From assembly GCA_964388955.1 (NCBI GenBank), contig CAYMCO010000007.1, positions 97,936 through 161,935 on the forward strand: a stretch of DNA of 64,000 nucleotides. Direction: 5' to 3'. The notes below the pieces were generated by a model. That model did no database searches, was not told the origin of the DNA, and saw nothing but the letters and a program-made list of their open reading frames with translations. This DNA is from CAYMCO01 sp964388955. Lineage in GTDB: Bacteria; Chloroflexota; Anaerolineae; Anaerolineales; E44-bin32. The position numbers and the translations under genes were made by a program. Positions 45,511 to 54,491 of this stretch are shown piece by piece. How positions within the stretch are numbered: position 1 is the first letter of the stretch; every line of letters starts with the position of its first letter.

Positions 45511-46893
45511 CTAGTGCAGCTCTGGAAAGTATTCCCCATGCCCTTCGATGTAGTCGTTCAGAATCGACCGCGCCACCTCATACGAAGGCACGAGTGGATG
45601 CAGCGCAAGCGCTTTGACGGCCTTTCGGTATGACCCCTCCAGCGCGGCGTCGATCGTCAATCTCTCATAGGCTTTCACGCGCTTCATCAGTCCCAAGGCA
45701 TGGTCCGGGATCTTGCCCATCGCGAAGGGGCGCACAATGCCGTTGCGAACCGAGCAGGTGACCTCCACGACATCCTCCGGTTCCATTTCGGGGAGAGCGC
45801 CTCGATTGGGGACGTTGAGGATCATGTTTGCGCCCGCGCCCTGGTCTGTCAGCGCCTCGATCAATCGCAGAGCTACTCCGGAGTAGCCCTCGGCTGCCTC
45901 GCTCGCGCTTTGCAGGTGTTGTCCGATTTCCGCGTCGGATATCTTCTCCCCGGTCTCGATGCTCATGTAGGTCCCGTGTCGCTTCCTTAGGTAGTCCATG
46001 AAGGCGTTCAAAGCACGGTCCGGATCCGCACCTTCCTGACGGATGAGCGTCAGATCCCGATAGAACTTTTCGTTGAAGGGTTGAATCTGCATGGCCCGGC
46101 TCATGCCCGCCGCCTTGATATTCTCGATTGATCGGCGGGTGTAGTAGTAGAAGACCATATATTCGTTGGGGATCGCCCCCAGGGCTTCGATCAGGGAGGG
46201 GTCGAAAGGCAGCCAGTGCCACCGGATATCCCCTGACAGGATGCCCCGGATCAGATCTGGCACAATATCCTCGCCGTCTTCATAGATCGCTGGCATCCAC
46301 CCCAGATGGTTCAGGCCATGGTATTCGAAGAAGAAATCCCTCACCCTCTTCCCCCGCCACGTGGCGACAGAGCGTTCCATGTTTGCCGGATTATCGCAGA
46401 TCCCCACCGTGCGTCGGTAGCCCGCCACTCGGGTGGCAGCCTCGGTGACCATCCCCGCCGGATTGCTGAAATTGATGAGCCAAGCCCGAGGCGCATGCTC
46501 GCGGATGAGGTCGATATACCTCAGCAGCTCCGGCACGGTGCGCATGGCCATGGCGAACCCGCCTGGCCCCGTGGTCTCCTGGCCGAGCACATCGTATTTC
46601 AGCGGAACCTGTTCATCGATGACACGCGATGCGATGCCTCCCTGGCGGAAGGTCATCACGATGAAATCGGCGTCCCGGATGGCTTCTACCTTGTCCGTCG
46701 TCCAAACCACCTCAAAAGGCAGCGATCTGCCCGCCAGGCGGGCATCCGTGAGCATCTTCATCAGTTCCAGGTTTTCGGGATTGATATCCATCAAGGTGAC
46801 CTGGCTGAAAGGCACCCGAGGGTAGAAGGAGAGCACACTTTCGATGACCAGGGGAGTGCGGACGCCGCCGGCACCGATGAAAGTCAATTTCAT
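45511..46893 (-). CDS. Glycoside hydrolase family 4, 6-phospho-beta-glucosidase-like
   Basis: A 460-residue GH4 enzyme with the ATG at 46893 giving the usual N-terminal NAD motif (KLTFIGAGGVRTP). NFSNPAGMVTEAA, metal Cys in VGICDNP and metal His in HGLNHLGW are present. It is the longest of the three GH4 proteins in the operon and lies directly between EIIC and EIIB. Having three paralogues suggests different linkages or sugars among the 6-phosphodisaccharides handled. Confidence 0.9.
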   Translation of the reverse strand: MKLTFIGAGGVRTPLVIESVLSFYPRVPFSQVTLMDINPENLELMKMLTDARLAGRSLPFEVVWTTDKVEAIRDADFIVMTFRQGGIASRVIDEQVPLKYDVLGQETTGPGGFAMAMRTVPELLRYIDLIREHAPRAWLINFSNPAGMVTEAATRVAGYRRTVGICDNPANMERSVATWRGKRVRDFFFEYHGLNHLGWMPAIYEDGEDIVPDLIRGILSGDIRWHWLPFDPSLIEALGAIPNEYMVFYYYTRRSIENIKAAGMSRAMQIQPFNEKFYRDLTLIRQEGADPDRALNAFMDYLRKRHGTYMSIETGEKISDAEIGQHLQSASEAAEGYSGVALRLIEALTDQGAGANMILNVPNRGALPEMEPEDVVEVTCSVRNGIVRPFAMGKIPDHALGLMKRVKAYERLTIDAALEGSYRKAVKALALHPLVPSYEVARSILNDYIEGHGEYFPELH

Positions 46894-47098
46894 AGCCGCT
46901 TTCCCCGGTTCTGAATCGGCTTCGGGGGAGTGAGTGGACTCCGCTGAGAGGGGCGTGTCCGGCATGTTGGTCGCAATTGGATGCAGGCGGATGGTAGAAA
47001 CACTAGCCCTTCCGGGGTGCTGTGATCGCGGCCAATCGACCTACCGCCAGGCGTGGATTTCCCATCTGACAGAATCCGGGCCGGGAGTGAAGGTTGGT

Positions 47099-47124
47099 GG
47101 GGGATACGGGTTCCCGTATCCCCC
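47099..47124. other. 12-bp perfect stem-loop between EIIC and GH4 genes
   Basis: Arms 47099-47110 and 47113-47124 are exact inverse complements with a two-base centre. It lies in the 262-base gap between EIIC and the next operon gene. Without a T-run on either strand it is more likely a processing/stability element or a dispersed palindrome than a terminator. Confidence 0.55.
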
Positions 47125-47155
47125 TGTGGGCCTCTTTGGTCTTCTTCAGCGCACG

Positions 47156-48451
47156 TCAGGCCGTCGCCGGCGCAGCTTCGGGTGCTTTTTCCACCTCATG
47201 AGTGAGGACCTGTCGCTCCCACTCCTTGAAGGCGGGATACCAAATCACCCCTGGGATGACGAACTCCGTGATCAGCACCAGGATGACGGCTCGGAAGTCA
47301 AACCCCGTCTCGAAGTACATCAATATGGGTGACGGAAGGGTCCAGGGCGCCACCACATAGGTCGGCGTCACCAAGTTCAACACATGTGCCAGGTATGCCA
47401 CTGTGGCGTTCAAGAAGGTGATGATGATGAACGGGATCGCCAGCACAGGGTTGAACACAACCGGCGCGCCGAAAGTTATCGGCTCGTTGATGTTGAAGAT
47501 CCCCGGCCAAATCCCCAGCCACCCCACCCGGCGCAGGCGAGCGGACTTGGAGCGGATGAAGTAGAAGGCCAGCGGCAGCGTGGCGCCGGAGCCTCCGGGG
47601 ACCACGTAGCTGCGGAACATGTCGGTGTAGATCGCGGTGGGGGCCATGCCCTGCGCGACAGCCTCAGCGTTGGTTGCCAAGTTCGCCGTCCAGACGGGCT
47701 GCAGCGCGATGCCGATGGTCAGGTCGCCGTGAATGCCCAACGTCCACAGGAACGCGTGGAAGGATTCCGCAAAGGCGACCGCCCAGTAGGTGGATGCGGC
47801 AGGCACGACCTTGCTGAGGATCTGGAAGATCCCATCCGCGATGTCGATCCGGAGCAGGAAGCGGATGACCCACCAGCCGAGGGTGATGATCGTGCCGGGG
47901 ATCAGGGCGATGAAGGCGTTGGTGATCGCCGGTGGCACTCCGGCCGGCATCGAGATCACGATATTGCGATCCACGAAGAACTTGTAGGCCTCTACGGTCA
48001 CGATCGAAATCACGATGGCGGTGAACAGGCCGGTGTTGTCGAGAAAGGTCGCGGGCTGGCCGTCCGCAATCTGGGGTGAAGCGACCATCATGTAAGACAG
48101 GAAGGTAAAGATGAGCGGCATCAAGGGGTCAACACCGCGGCGGCGGCTGAGGGCGTAGGTGATGGAAAGCAGCACATACACCGACAGCAAACCGAAGGTG
48201 ATGTTGAAAGGAACCCAGAGTGCATCCGCCAACTCCGGATTCATGATATCGCCGAGGTAGACTTCATTTGCCGCGTCGATGGGGAATTGCAGGATGATGA
48301 GCAGCAAAGAACCAATGATCAAGAGCGGCATCATTGAGACGAAGCCGTCCCGCACAGATGCGAGATGGGGCTGGTCGAACAAGGGAGCAAGAAACTCCAT
48401 CGCATCGGCCAGACGGTCCGCCCAGCCTTTCCGTTCTGTTGCTTCAGCCAT
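47156..48451 (-). CDS. PTS EIIC permease, cellobiose/chitobiose family
   Basis: A 431-residue membrane permease with about ten hydrophobic segments. The family motifs GIHGDLTIG and NINEPITFGAPVVFNP, which form the sugar-binding site, are intact. AGGAG lies about nine bases before the ATG. It is the promoter-proximal gene of the minus-strand operon and works with the separately encoded EIIA and EIIB. The exact sugar cannot be read from sequence; the aminosugar genes nearby favour chitobiose, the GH4 set cellobiose-like sugars. Confidence 0.94.
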   Translation of the reverse strand: MAEATERKGWADRLADAMEFLAPLFDQPHLASVRDGFVSMMPLLIIGSLLLIILQFPIDAANEVYLGDIMNPELADALWVPFNITFGLLSVYVLLSITYALSRRRGVDPLMPLIFTFLSYMMVASPQIADGQPATFLDNTGLFTAIVISIVTVEAYKFFVDRNIVISMPAGVPPAITNAFIALIPGTIITLGWWVIRFLLRIDIADGIFQILSKVVPAASTYWAVAFAESFHAFLWTLGIHGDLTIGIALQPVWTANLATNAEAVAQGMAPTAIYTDMFRSYVVPGGSGATLPLAFYFIRSKSARLRRVGWLGIWPGIFNINEPITFGAPVVFNPVLAIPFIIITFLNATVAYLAHVLNLVTPTYVVAPWTLPSPILMYFETGFDFRAVILVLITEFVIPGVIWYPAFKEWERQVLTHEVEKAPEAAPATA

Positions 48452-48908
48452 TGTTTCGTTCTCCTCTTCGAGTTACGAGATAACGGCTTCAACGAATGCT
48501 TGGACTACGGTAAATCCTCCTCTGAAAAAACCTCGGTGCTCCGCTTCGCTTTCACCTCCTTTCCTATCCTGTCGACGGATCGCGGCTGAGGTGCGCTTTC
48601 TCGGCAAGCAGCGGATCGAGAAAGGTCGGAAACAGCGCATCCATCGACGCCTCGGTCGGACGGCTCAGTTATCGAAGAAACCCTGGTTTACCGTTGTGGT
48701 TATATGTCCAATTGGCCCGGCTGGTCTTCTGATTGATCTCCGCATGCATGGAGTTGCCGGCAATGCGCGCTGGGCTGCGATGCGGGGGGAAGGAGAGGGC
48801 GCCACGCAACACCGGTGACGGCATCCTGCATCTGCATAAGAGTTCCGCCTGGGATTCCATGCATTATGCAATTCTCACCGTCGAATTCAATTCTCCTCAG
48901 TCACCACC
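48452..48908 (-). other. Long 5' leader of the PTS/GH4 operon
   Basis: About 450 bases lie between a good minus-strand promoter and the EIIC start, with no convincing gene on either strand. The region holds a possible attenuator hairpin near its 3' end and an imperfect 14-bp palindrome at 48697-48710 that could be a regulator site. This leader may control the operon. Confidence 0.45.
48525..48556 (-). terminator. Possible attenuator in the EIIC leader
   Basis: On the minus strand GGTG pairs with CACC (48553-48556 with 48535-48538) around an inner GC-GAA-GC hairpin, followed four bases later by six T residues (48530-48525). The stem is interrupted, so termination strength is uncertain. No BglG/LicT-type antiterminator site is recognised. 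Confidence 0.3.
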
Positions 48909-48938
48909 ATACTAGGTCAAAAGTACTATTCTTGTCAA
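48909..48938 (-). promoter_or_regulatory. Sigma-70 promoter of the PTS/GH4 operon
   Basis: On the minus strand TTGACA (48938-48933) is followed after 18 bases by TAGTAT (48914-48909). The -35 is perfect and the -10 four of six. Confidence 0.6.
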
Positions 48939-49095
48939 ACGCAGGAAGACACACAAATTTGCCGCCACCTGCATATACATTAAACCCCGCCCGGTAAGAA
49001 GTGTCGCGCCCGTTCAGGCACATGCGGAGGCAGAACACCTTTCCCGTGCGATCGTCAAATCGGAGGCAGCCACGACGGTTGCCCACCATCTCAGA

Positions 49096-49124
49096 TTGAC
49101 TCCCCCGACCTCGAAGGGTATGCT
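49096..49124 (+). promoter_or_regulatory. Sigma-70 promoter of the SIS-domain gene
   Basis: TTGACT (49096-49101) and TATGCT (49119-49124) are separated by exactly 17 bases, about 60 bases before the start codon. Confidence 0.55.
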
Positions 49125-49186
49125 CATTTCCGCCGCAAAGGATCGCAACCCTCGGGGAGCCCGGACGCACGGGAGGAGAATCGCAG

Positions 49187-50227
49187 ATGAGCGGTGAGAT
49201 CTTGCAGGGCGAAATCCATGAGCAGCCCGAGGTCTTGGAGCGGATGTTGGATATCGAGTCGGGGCCCGTCGCTGAGATAGCCGCGGCGCTGAAAGGGCGA
49301 TTCGAATACGTGATCATCGCCGCCCGTGGGACATCCGACAACGCGGCGCGCTATGCCCAATACCTGCTGGGAATTCGGAATCGGACCCCCGTTGGACTGG
49401 CAACGCCTTCCATCTTCACGATCTACCAGAGTCCGCCCCGCCTGGCCGATGCGTTGGTCATCGGGATATCCCAATCCGGCCAGGTGCCGGACGTGATTTC
49501 GGTGTTGGAGCATGCGCGCGGGGAGGGCAGACCCACGCTGGCGATCACCAATGATCGCCATTCGCCTCTGGCGGAGACCGCCGAGCACGTGATCGAGCTG
49601 CATGCCGGGCAGGAGAAAGCCGTCGCCGCGACCAAGACCTATACTGCCTCCCTGGCGGGAATCGCCATGCTATCGGCCGCGTTGGGGGCCGATGGAGACA
49701 TGATGGACCAGTTGCGGGGGATCCCCGAAAAAATGCGGCGAGTGATCCGGGAGGCCTCTCGGCAGTTGCCGCGCGTCGAGCGCTTTCGATATGTGGAGCA
49801 CTTGGCGGTGATCGGGCGCGGATTCAACTATGCGAGCGCGTTCGAAATCGCTCTCAAGATCCAGGAGCTCACCGGCATCGTCGCAGAGCCCTATTCCTCC
49901 GCGGACTTCCTGCACGGTCCGATTGCCATGCTCCGCAGGGGATTCCCGGTGTTCTTGATCGCTCCCCAGGGGAGCGTATCCGAGGATATGCGTGCCTTGG
50001 CGGCCAAGCTCATGGATACGATGGCGGAGTTGGTGGTGATCAGCAACGACGACCGCATTCTCGCCCTCGGATCGCTCACCTTTGCGCTGCCCGCCGATCT
50101 CCCGGAGTGGCTATCGCCATTGGTGTCTGTCCTCCCCGGGCAGCTGTTTGGCCTGGAGTTGGCGCGTGCCAAGGGGCTGGATCCGGATCAGCCAGAGGGG
50201 CTGAGCAAAGTCACCAAGACCTGGTGA
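49187..50227 (+). CDS. SIS-domain aminosugar-phosphate isomerase/deaminase (GlmS C-domain-like, NagB-II type)
   Basis: A 346-residue protein with two SIS domains and no glutaminase domain, starting at ATG behind GGGAGGAG. AARGTSDNAARYA, ISQSGQVPDV, AATKTYTAS and the C-terminal DQPEGLSKVTKTW motif match the isomerase half of GlmS and the related SIS-type glucosamine-6-phosphate deaminases. It would convert GlcN-6-P to fructose-6-P and ammonia, or act on a related aminosugar phosphate. It is divergent from the PTS/GH4 operon and may share its regulator; no nagA deacetylase is in the window. Confidence 0.88.
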   Translation: MSGEILQGEIHEQPEVLERMLDIESGPVAEIAAALKGRFEYVIIAARGTSDNAARYAQYLLGIRNRTPVGLATPSIFTIYQSPPRLADALVIGISQSGQVPDVISVLEHARGEGRPTLAITNDRHSPLAETAEHVIELHAGQEKAVAATKTYTASLAGIAMLSAALGADGDMMDQLRGIPEKMRRVIREASRQLPRVERFRYVEHLAVIGRGFNYASAFEIALKIQELTGIVAEPYSSADFLHGPIAMLRRGFPVFLIAPQGSVSEDMRALAAKLMDTMAELVVISNDDRILALGSLTFALPADLPEWLSPLVSVLPGQLFGLELARAKGLDPDQPEGLSKVTKTW

Positions 50228-50282
50228 TGCGGCCCGACCCGCCTCGCATGCTTAGCCCCGCGGATTGTCCCATCCGGTGGAT

Positions 50283-50708
50283 CTAGGCCAGGCTGGAGAT
50301 GGCTTTCCAGGCCAACATGCCCTGACCAAAGTGCGGATCGAGCAGCCGGTCCTTGACCGGCCGCACATCCTCCACTCGAGTGAGCAAGGCCCGCAGTGCT
50401 CCGGCCGGCCGGAAATCGCCCACCAGTTGATAGCCGACCAGCCGGTTTTCCCTCAAGTAGAGCGTCCGCATCCCTCCATTCATCCGTGCTCGCATGATCT
50501 CATCCCCGTCCTTCAGCCCGACGGCGAGGATTGGGAAGCCGATATGTTTGAGGCTGTTCATGCGCTCGGATCCTTCATACTTCACATCGAGACCGGCCAG
50601 ATTCAGGCCGACCACCTCACCCTGGGAGGTCGCATTTGCCGCTGGGCGTTTGACTGGTAGACTTAAAGCGGCATCCCATGGACACGAAATCACGCAGCCG
50701 GGGCTCAC
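50283..50708 (-). pseudogene. Remnant of a pyridine-nucleotide-disulfide oxidoreductase (C-terminal part)
   Basis: About 120 residues of this frame resemble the C-terminal domain of FAD/NAD(P)-dependent oxidoreductases of the nitrite-reductase-large-subunit/rubredoxin-reductase group: a QGEVVGLNLAG helix, the GFPILAVGL strand, then LYLRENRLVGYQLVGD. The FAD- and NAD-binding Rossmann domains are missing and no start with a ribosome-binding site is seen. Upstream on the same strand it runs into the 5' end of the divergent sigma-factor gene, which probably replaced or interrupted it. It is best read as a truncated relic. Confidence 0.65.
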
Positions 50709-51277
50709 AACTTGCCAATCTCGACGATGATCAGTTGGTCCGCCTCATCGCCGGTGGATCGTCGCCGGCGGTGGAGGAAATGTATGATCGATACAGCCGC
50801 CTGATCTTCAGCTTGGCGGTGCACATGGTGGGAGACCGCTTCACAGCGGAAGAGATCACACTTGATGTGTTCACCAAGCTGTGGGAGAAGGCGGGGAATT
50901 ATCAGCCCGGGCGGGCGAGCGTTCGCACATGGCTGACGAGCATCGCGCGGAATCGATCAATTGATGAACTGCGACGATTGGATGTGCGTCCCGAGGGCCA
51001 CAGCACTGGTTGGGAGGAGATCGCGGCGCATCCGGTGAGTGCTTCTGATCCCGAGGGCGAAGCGGAATTGGGCCTGGCTCGCGCGCATGTTTGGGATGCG
51101 CTGGCGTCCATCCCAAAGGAACAACGTCAGGTCATCTACCTGGCGTACTTCACCGGCCAGACCCAGCGGGAGATTGCCGCCAAGCTGGATATTCCCCTCG
51201 GGACGGTGAAGACACGGCTGCGCCTGGGAATGGAGAAATTGCGCACCTTTCTGGAAGATCGGGGTTGGAAAAGATAG
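50678..51277 (+). CDS. ECF-type RNA polymerase sigma factor
   Basis: A 199-residue group 4 sigma factor. Region 2 spans about 25-95 (YDRYSRLIFSLAVHMVGD, ITLDVFTKLWEKA, SVRTWLTSIARNRSIDELRR) and region 4 about 135-190 (LASIPKEQRQVIYLAYFTGQTQREIAAKLDIPLGT-type helix-turn-helix). It is followed 69 bases later by a membrane anti-sigma factor, the usual pair for envelope-stress control. The ribosome-binding site is weak and the promoter is not recognised. Confidence 0.94.
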   Translation: MDTKSRSRGSQLANLDDDQLVRLIAGGSSPAVEEMYDRYSRLIFSLAVHMVGDRFTAEEITLDVFTKLWEKAGNYQPGRASVRTWLTSIARNRSIDELRRLDVRPEGHSTGWEEIAAHPVSASDPEGEAELGLARAHVWDALASIPKEQRQVIYLAYFTGQTQREIAAKLDIPLGTVKTRLRLGMEKLRTFLEDRGWKR

Positions 51278-51346
51278 AACCGCGCGTCCCTCATTTGCGT
51301 AACTAATAATGAAGGGAGTAGAGCAGCAAAGTGCGGGTAAGCTGAG

Positions 51347-52069
51347 ATGAACCAGACTCTGCATGTTAGCGACCTGCTGCCGGCGTTCGCGCTTGGCGCG
51401 CTTGACGCGCCCGAGGCGCAGCAGGTGCAGCGCCATCTTTCCCAATGCAAGAAATGCCTCCGAGAGCTGGAGGAACTGCAGGGGGTTCGAAGCCTGCTGG
51501 CCTTCGCTGTACCTCCCGTATCCCCCGATCCTGCGCTCAAAGCGCGCCTCATGGCTCGGGTGCGGGCGGAGGGAACCCGGCCGGTGACGGCCGGCGAAGG
51601 TTCATTCTTGGATCGGTTGACGGGGCTCCTCCAGCGCAACGCGCTGGTCTGGACACCGATCTCGATCGTTCTCATCATCGGCCTGCTAATCAGCAACCTG
51701 TTGCTTTGGCAGCGGTCGCCTCGCCAAGGCGCTGGAAATCCGCTGCGGGCCGTGCCACTGGCGGGGACAGACACTTCCCCCCGCGGGGCGAGCGGTGTGC
51801 TCGCCATGAGCGGAGACGGCCGGGAGGGGACCTTGGTGGTCTACGGGCTCGCACCCTTGACAGCGGATCAGCAGTACCAGCTATGGCTGATTCAAGATGG
51901 GGAGCGGGATAGCGGGGCCGTGTTCTCCGTCGATCCGGAGGGAGAGGCGATCGTACGGGTGGATGTCCCGCGCACTCTGCTGGACTACTCTGGCTTTGGG
52001 ATCACCATCGAGCCGGCGGGCGGGAGTCCTGGACCGACGGGTGAAAAAGTGATGGGCGGATCGTTGTAG
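51347..52069 (+). CDS. Membrane anti-sigma factor (RskA-like)
   Basis: A 240-residue anti-sigma factor. The N-terminal zinc anti-sigma motif is His30-x3-Cys34-x2-Cys37 (HLSQCKKC). One transmembrane helix lies near residues 100-121 (SIVLIIGLLISNLLL). The C-terminal 110 residues are the extracytoplasmic anti-sigma-K-type domain, with YQLWLIQDGERDSGAVF. It would hold the adjacent ECF sigma at the membrane until a signal triggers release. A strong terminator follows. Confidence 0.93.
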   Translation: MNQTLHVSDLLPAFALGALDAPEAQQVQRHLSQCKKCLRELEELQGVRSLLAFAVPPVSPDPALKARLMARVRAEGTRPVTAGEGSFLDRLTGLLQRNALVWTPISIVLIIGLLISNLLLWQRSPRQGAGNPLRAVPLAGTDTSPRGASGVLAMSGDGREGTLVVYGLAPLTADQQYQLWLIQDGERDSGAVFSVDPEGEAIVRVDVPRTLLDYSGFGITIEPAGGSPGPTGEKVMGGSL

Positions 52070-52096
52070 CCCCTTCTCCTTCTTTGGGGGATCGGT

Positions 52097-52124
52097 GCCC
52101 TCTCGGTGAAGAGAGGGCGTTTTG
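52097..52124 (+). terminator. Rho-independent terminator after sigma/anti-sigma pair
   Basis: A perfect 8-bp stem (GCCCTCTC, 52097-52104, with 52111-52118), 6-base loop and following GTTTTGATTT make a standard intrinsic terminator 27 bases after the stop codon. Confidence 0.85.
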
Positions 52125-52647
52125 ATTTCGCCAGCCACGTGTTGCGGCGCAAGTAGGAAAGAACAAATCCAAAACCAATGCCTGTGCGCAACCATGTGTC
52201 GCAGGATTTCAGGCCCTGGGAGCTTGGCGGAGCCCTGTAGCTGAGGAGGGATGCCCGCTTCTGCCCCTGAAACGGACTTTGAGCCACGGGCCTTTTCTGA
52301 GAAGGAGGAGGTAGATGAGTCTTTCGAATCACAACCGGATCTTGTTTCTCTGCCCATGGTGTTCGCCCTGTTTATCCCCTGGGGGCGGCGGGCCAGGAAC
52401 TGGATGCGCCTTCAGTCTGCCGGAGTCTTTCTTGCAACACATCTCCCGAGGAGAGCGCCGCTCTTGTCAATGGAAATCGCATGCTCTAAACTAAAATTGT
52501 GTTCGCACCGGCCCCTTGATCGTGGGGCCTATGGCCGAAAGGGCTCGGCCGGGAAGGGAGGGTGTGCGGTTCGGGATGGGACGCACCGTCACGATAGAAT
52601 CTGAACCCCTATCGACGCGACACGAGCGGGATGGAAGGCCGAGAAGT
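52125..52647 (+). other. Intergenic region upstream of the diguanylate cyclase gene
   Basis: No gene is recognised. The reading frame of the downstream gene is open from 52516, but that part lacks a ribosome-binding site, is not membrane-like and starts only 22 bases after the promoter -10, so a leader of about 150 bases is preferred. Confidence 0.45.
52466..52494 (+). promoter_or_regulatory. Sigma-70 promoter of the diguanylate cyclase gene
   Basis: TTGTCA (52466-52471) is separated by 17 bases from TAAACT (52489-52494), in the only AT-rich stretch of this gap. Confidence 0.55.
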
Positions 52648-54465
52648 ATGAGCACCTTCTTGCGAGAAAACCTTCGCTTGGTTCTGGTCTCGATCCTGCT
52701 CTTCCTTGGACTGCTGGTCTCACGACTCTACAGCCAACTGCTCTTCGACACACTCGCCGGTTTGATCAGCGTCGTTGTCAGCATATCGGTCTTCCTATTC
52801 GCCTGGAACTCCCGCCGGTTTCTTGAGAACGATTACTTTCTGTTCTTGGGGATCGCATATCTCTTTGTCGGCGGCTTCGACCTGGCATACACTTTTGCCC
52901 TCTTCGGTGGGGGAGTGATCACAGAAGCAGGCCCCAATCTCCCCGATCAACTCTGGATCGCCTCCCGGCTCGTCCAGAGCGTCTCGCTTCTGATGGCACC
53001 CACTTTTTTTCGACGCAGTATCCGTCCTTCCCTGGCTCTGGGTGTGTATTCGGTTCTTTCCGTGGCCCTGTTGATCGGTATATTCGGCGGATACTTCTCG
53101 CTGGGCGCGGATGGCGCAGCCGCGGCCACATATCGGGTGGTGAGAGAATCGGCCGTGCTGCTGGTGTTGGTCGGCGCACTGGTGATGCTGGTGCGCTTCC
53201 GCCGGCGGACTACACAGCGGTTGTTGCGGCTGCTGGTGTGGGCGCTCATATTCACATTGACATCTGAGTTCCTGTTCGCATTCGTCGCGCCGGCCTATTC
53301 GCCGGCACTGGTGCTCGTTCATTTCTTTCGCATCGCCGGCACCGCCCTGATCTTCTTGGGCGTGATCGATGCCGGCTTCCTCGAACCGTACAACCTCCTC
53401 TATCACGACTTGGAACAGGCGCAAGAAATGGAGCGCACCTTGCGGGGGATCGCCGAAGCTCGCTCCGCCGAGCTGGAAGCCCTGCGGGCGAACTTGGCTG
53501 ACATACTGGCAGAACTTGAGCTGCCGCGCCTGCTGCAGGCGATTCTCGAGCGGGCCGTGGTGCTGCTTGGCGCCTCCGGGGGTGAGTTGGGGCTGTATGA
53601 GTCGGAGAATCACGAAATCAAGATCGTCGGGAGCCACAACCTGGGTGTCGACTCGGCCGGGGCAAGGATGGCGCTCGGGCAAGGAGCCATGGGGGTCGTG
53701 GCCGAGACGCACGAGGCAGTGGTGCTGCATGCCGGAGACGACGCCAAGTCGACGCAAGGCGCGTCACACTCCCAACAATGGGACTCGGTCATGGTAGTTC
53801 CCTTGAAGATCGGCGAACGATTGGTGGGTGTGATCTCGGTCGTCGAGAATGATCCGGACCGCCGTTTCAATGATGCTGATCTGGACCTGCTGACACTGCT
53901 GGCCCACCAAGCCGCGATAGCCATCAATAACGCTCAACTGTTCGAGCGCGCCCGGACCCAGGCGTATACCGACTCCCTGACAAGCCTGTCGACGCGGCGC
54001 CATTTTTTCGAACTCGCCGAGCGAGAGCTCAACCGATCTCGGCGCTATGGCAGCCCGCTCTCGGTCATCATGTTCGACTTCGATCAGTTCAAGAGCGTCA
54101 ACGATCGCTACGGGCATGCGGCGGGGGATCAAGTGCTCTCAGACGCGGCCCATCTCCTGCGTGACCAACTCCGAGAGGTTGACGTCGTCGGCCGCTATGG
54201 GGGGGATGAATTTGTGATTCTGCTGCCCGAGACTCGTCTGCCCACGGCGCGGGTGGTGGCGGAGCGGCTTCGCCGCTCGATTGCCCGGACCGAATTTCCT
54301 GTCGACGGCGCCGATGGGGAACATGTGAAGCTGACCGCGAGTTTGGGGGTGGCCCAGTATACGGAGGATTGCGAGGATATCGACGCTCTCCTCGATCGGG
54401 CGGACCAAGCCCTCTATCGATCCAAACAGGCCGGCAATGACCAGGTGAAGGCCTGGGGGGATTGA
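52648..54465 (+). CDS. Membrane diguanylate cyclase with MASE3-like sensor, GAF and GGDEF domains
   Basis: A 605-residue protein from the ATG behind GGAAGG. Residues 1-240 hold about seven transmembrane helices resembling the MASE3 sensor (FLFAWNSRRFLENDYFLFLG, YLFVGGFDLAYTF). A coiled-coil linker leads into a GAF domain (about 290-430) and a C-terminal GGDEF domain with an intact active site at 518-522 (YGGDEFV). An RxxD inhibitory site (Arg509-Asp512) lies exactly five residues upstream. It should make cyclic di-GMP and be product-inhibited. No EAL domain or PilZ effector is in the window. Confidence 0.93.
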   Translation: MSTFLRENLRLVLVSILLFLGLLVSRLYSQLLFDTLAGLISVVVSISVFLFAWNSRRFLENDYFLFLGIAYLFVGGFDLAYTFALFGGGVITEAGPNLPDQLWIASRLVQSVSLLMAPTFFRRSIRPSLALGVYSVLSVALLIGIFGGYFSLGADGAAAATYRVVRESAVLLVLVGALVMLVRFRRRTTQRLLRLLVWALIFTLTSEFLFAFVAPAYSPALVLVHFFRIAGTALIFLGVIDAGFLEPYNLLYHDLEQAQEMERTLRGIAEARSAELEALRANLADILAELELPRLLQAILERAVVLLGASGGELGLYESENHEIKIVGSHNLGVDSAGARMALGQGAMGVVAETHEAVVLHAGDDAKSTQGASHSQQWDSVMVVPLKIGERLVGVISVVENDPDRRFNDADLDLLTLLAHQAAIAINNAQLFERARTQAYTDSLTSLSTRRHFFELAERELNRSRRYGSPLSVIMFDFDQFKSVNDRYGHAAGDQVLSDAAHLLRDQLREVDVVGRYGGDEFVILLPETRLPTARVVAERLRRSIARTEFPVDGADGEHVKLTASLGVAQYTEDCEDIDALLDRADQALYRSKQAGNDQVKAWGD

Positions 54466-54491
54466 TGGCTGCTGTCGTATGATCGGTTCCG

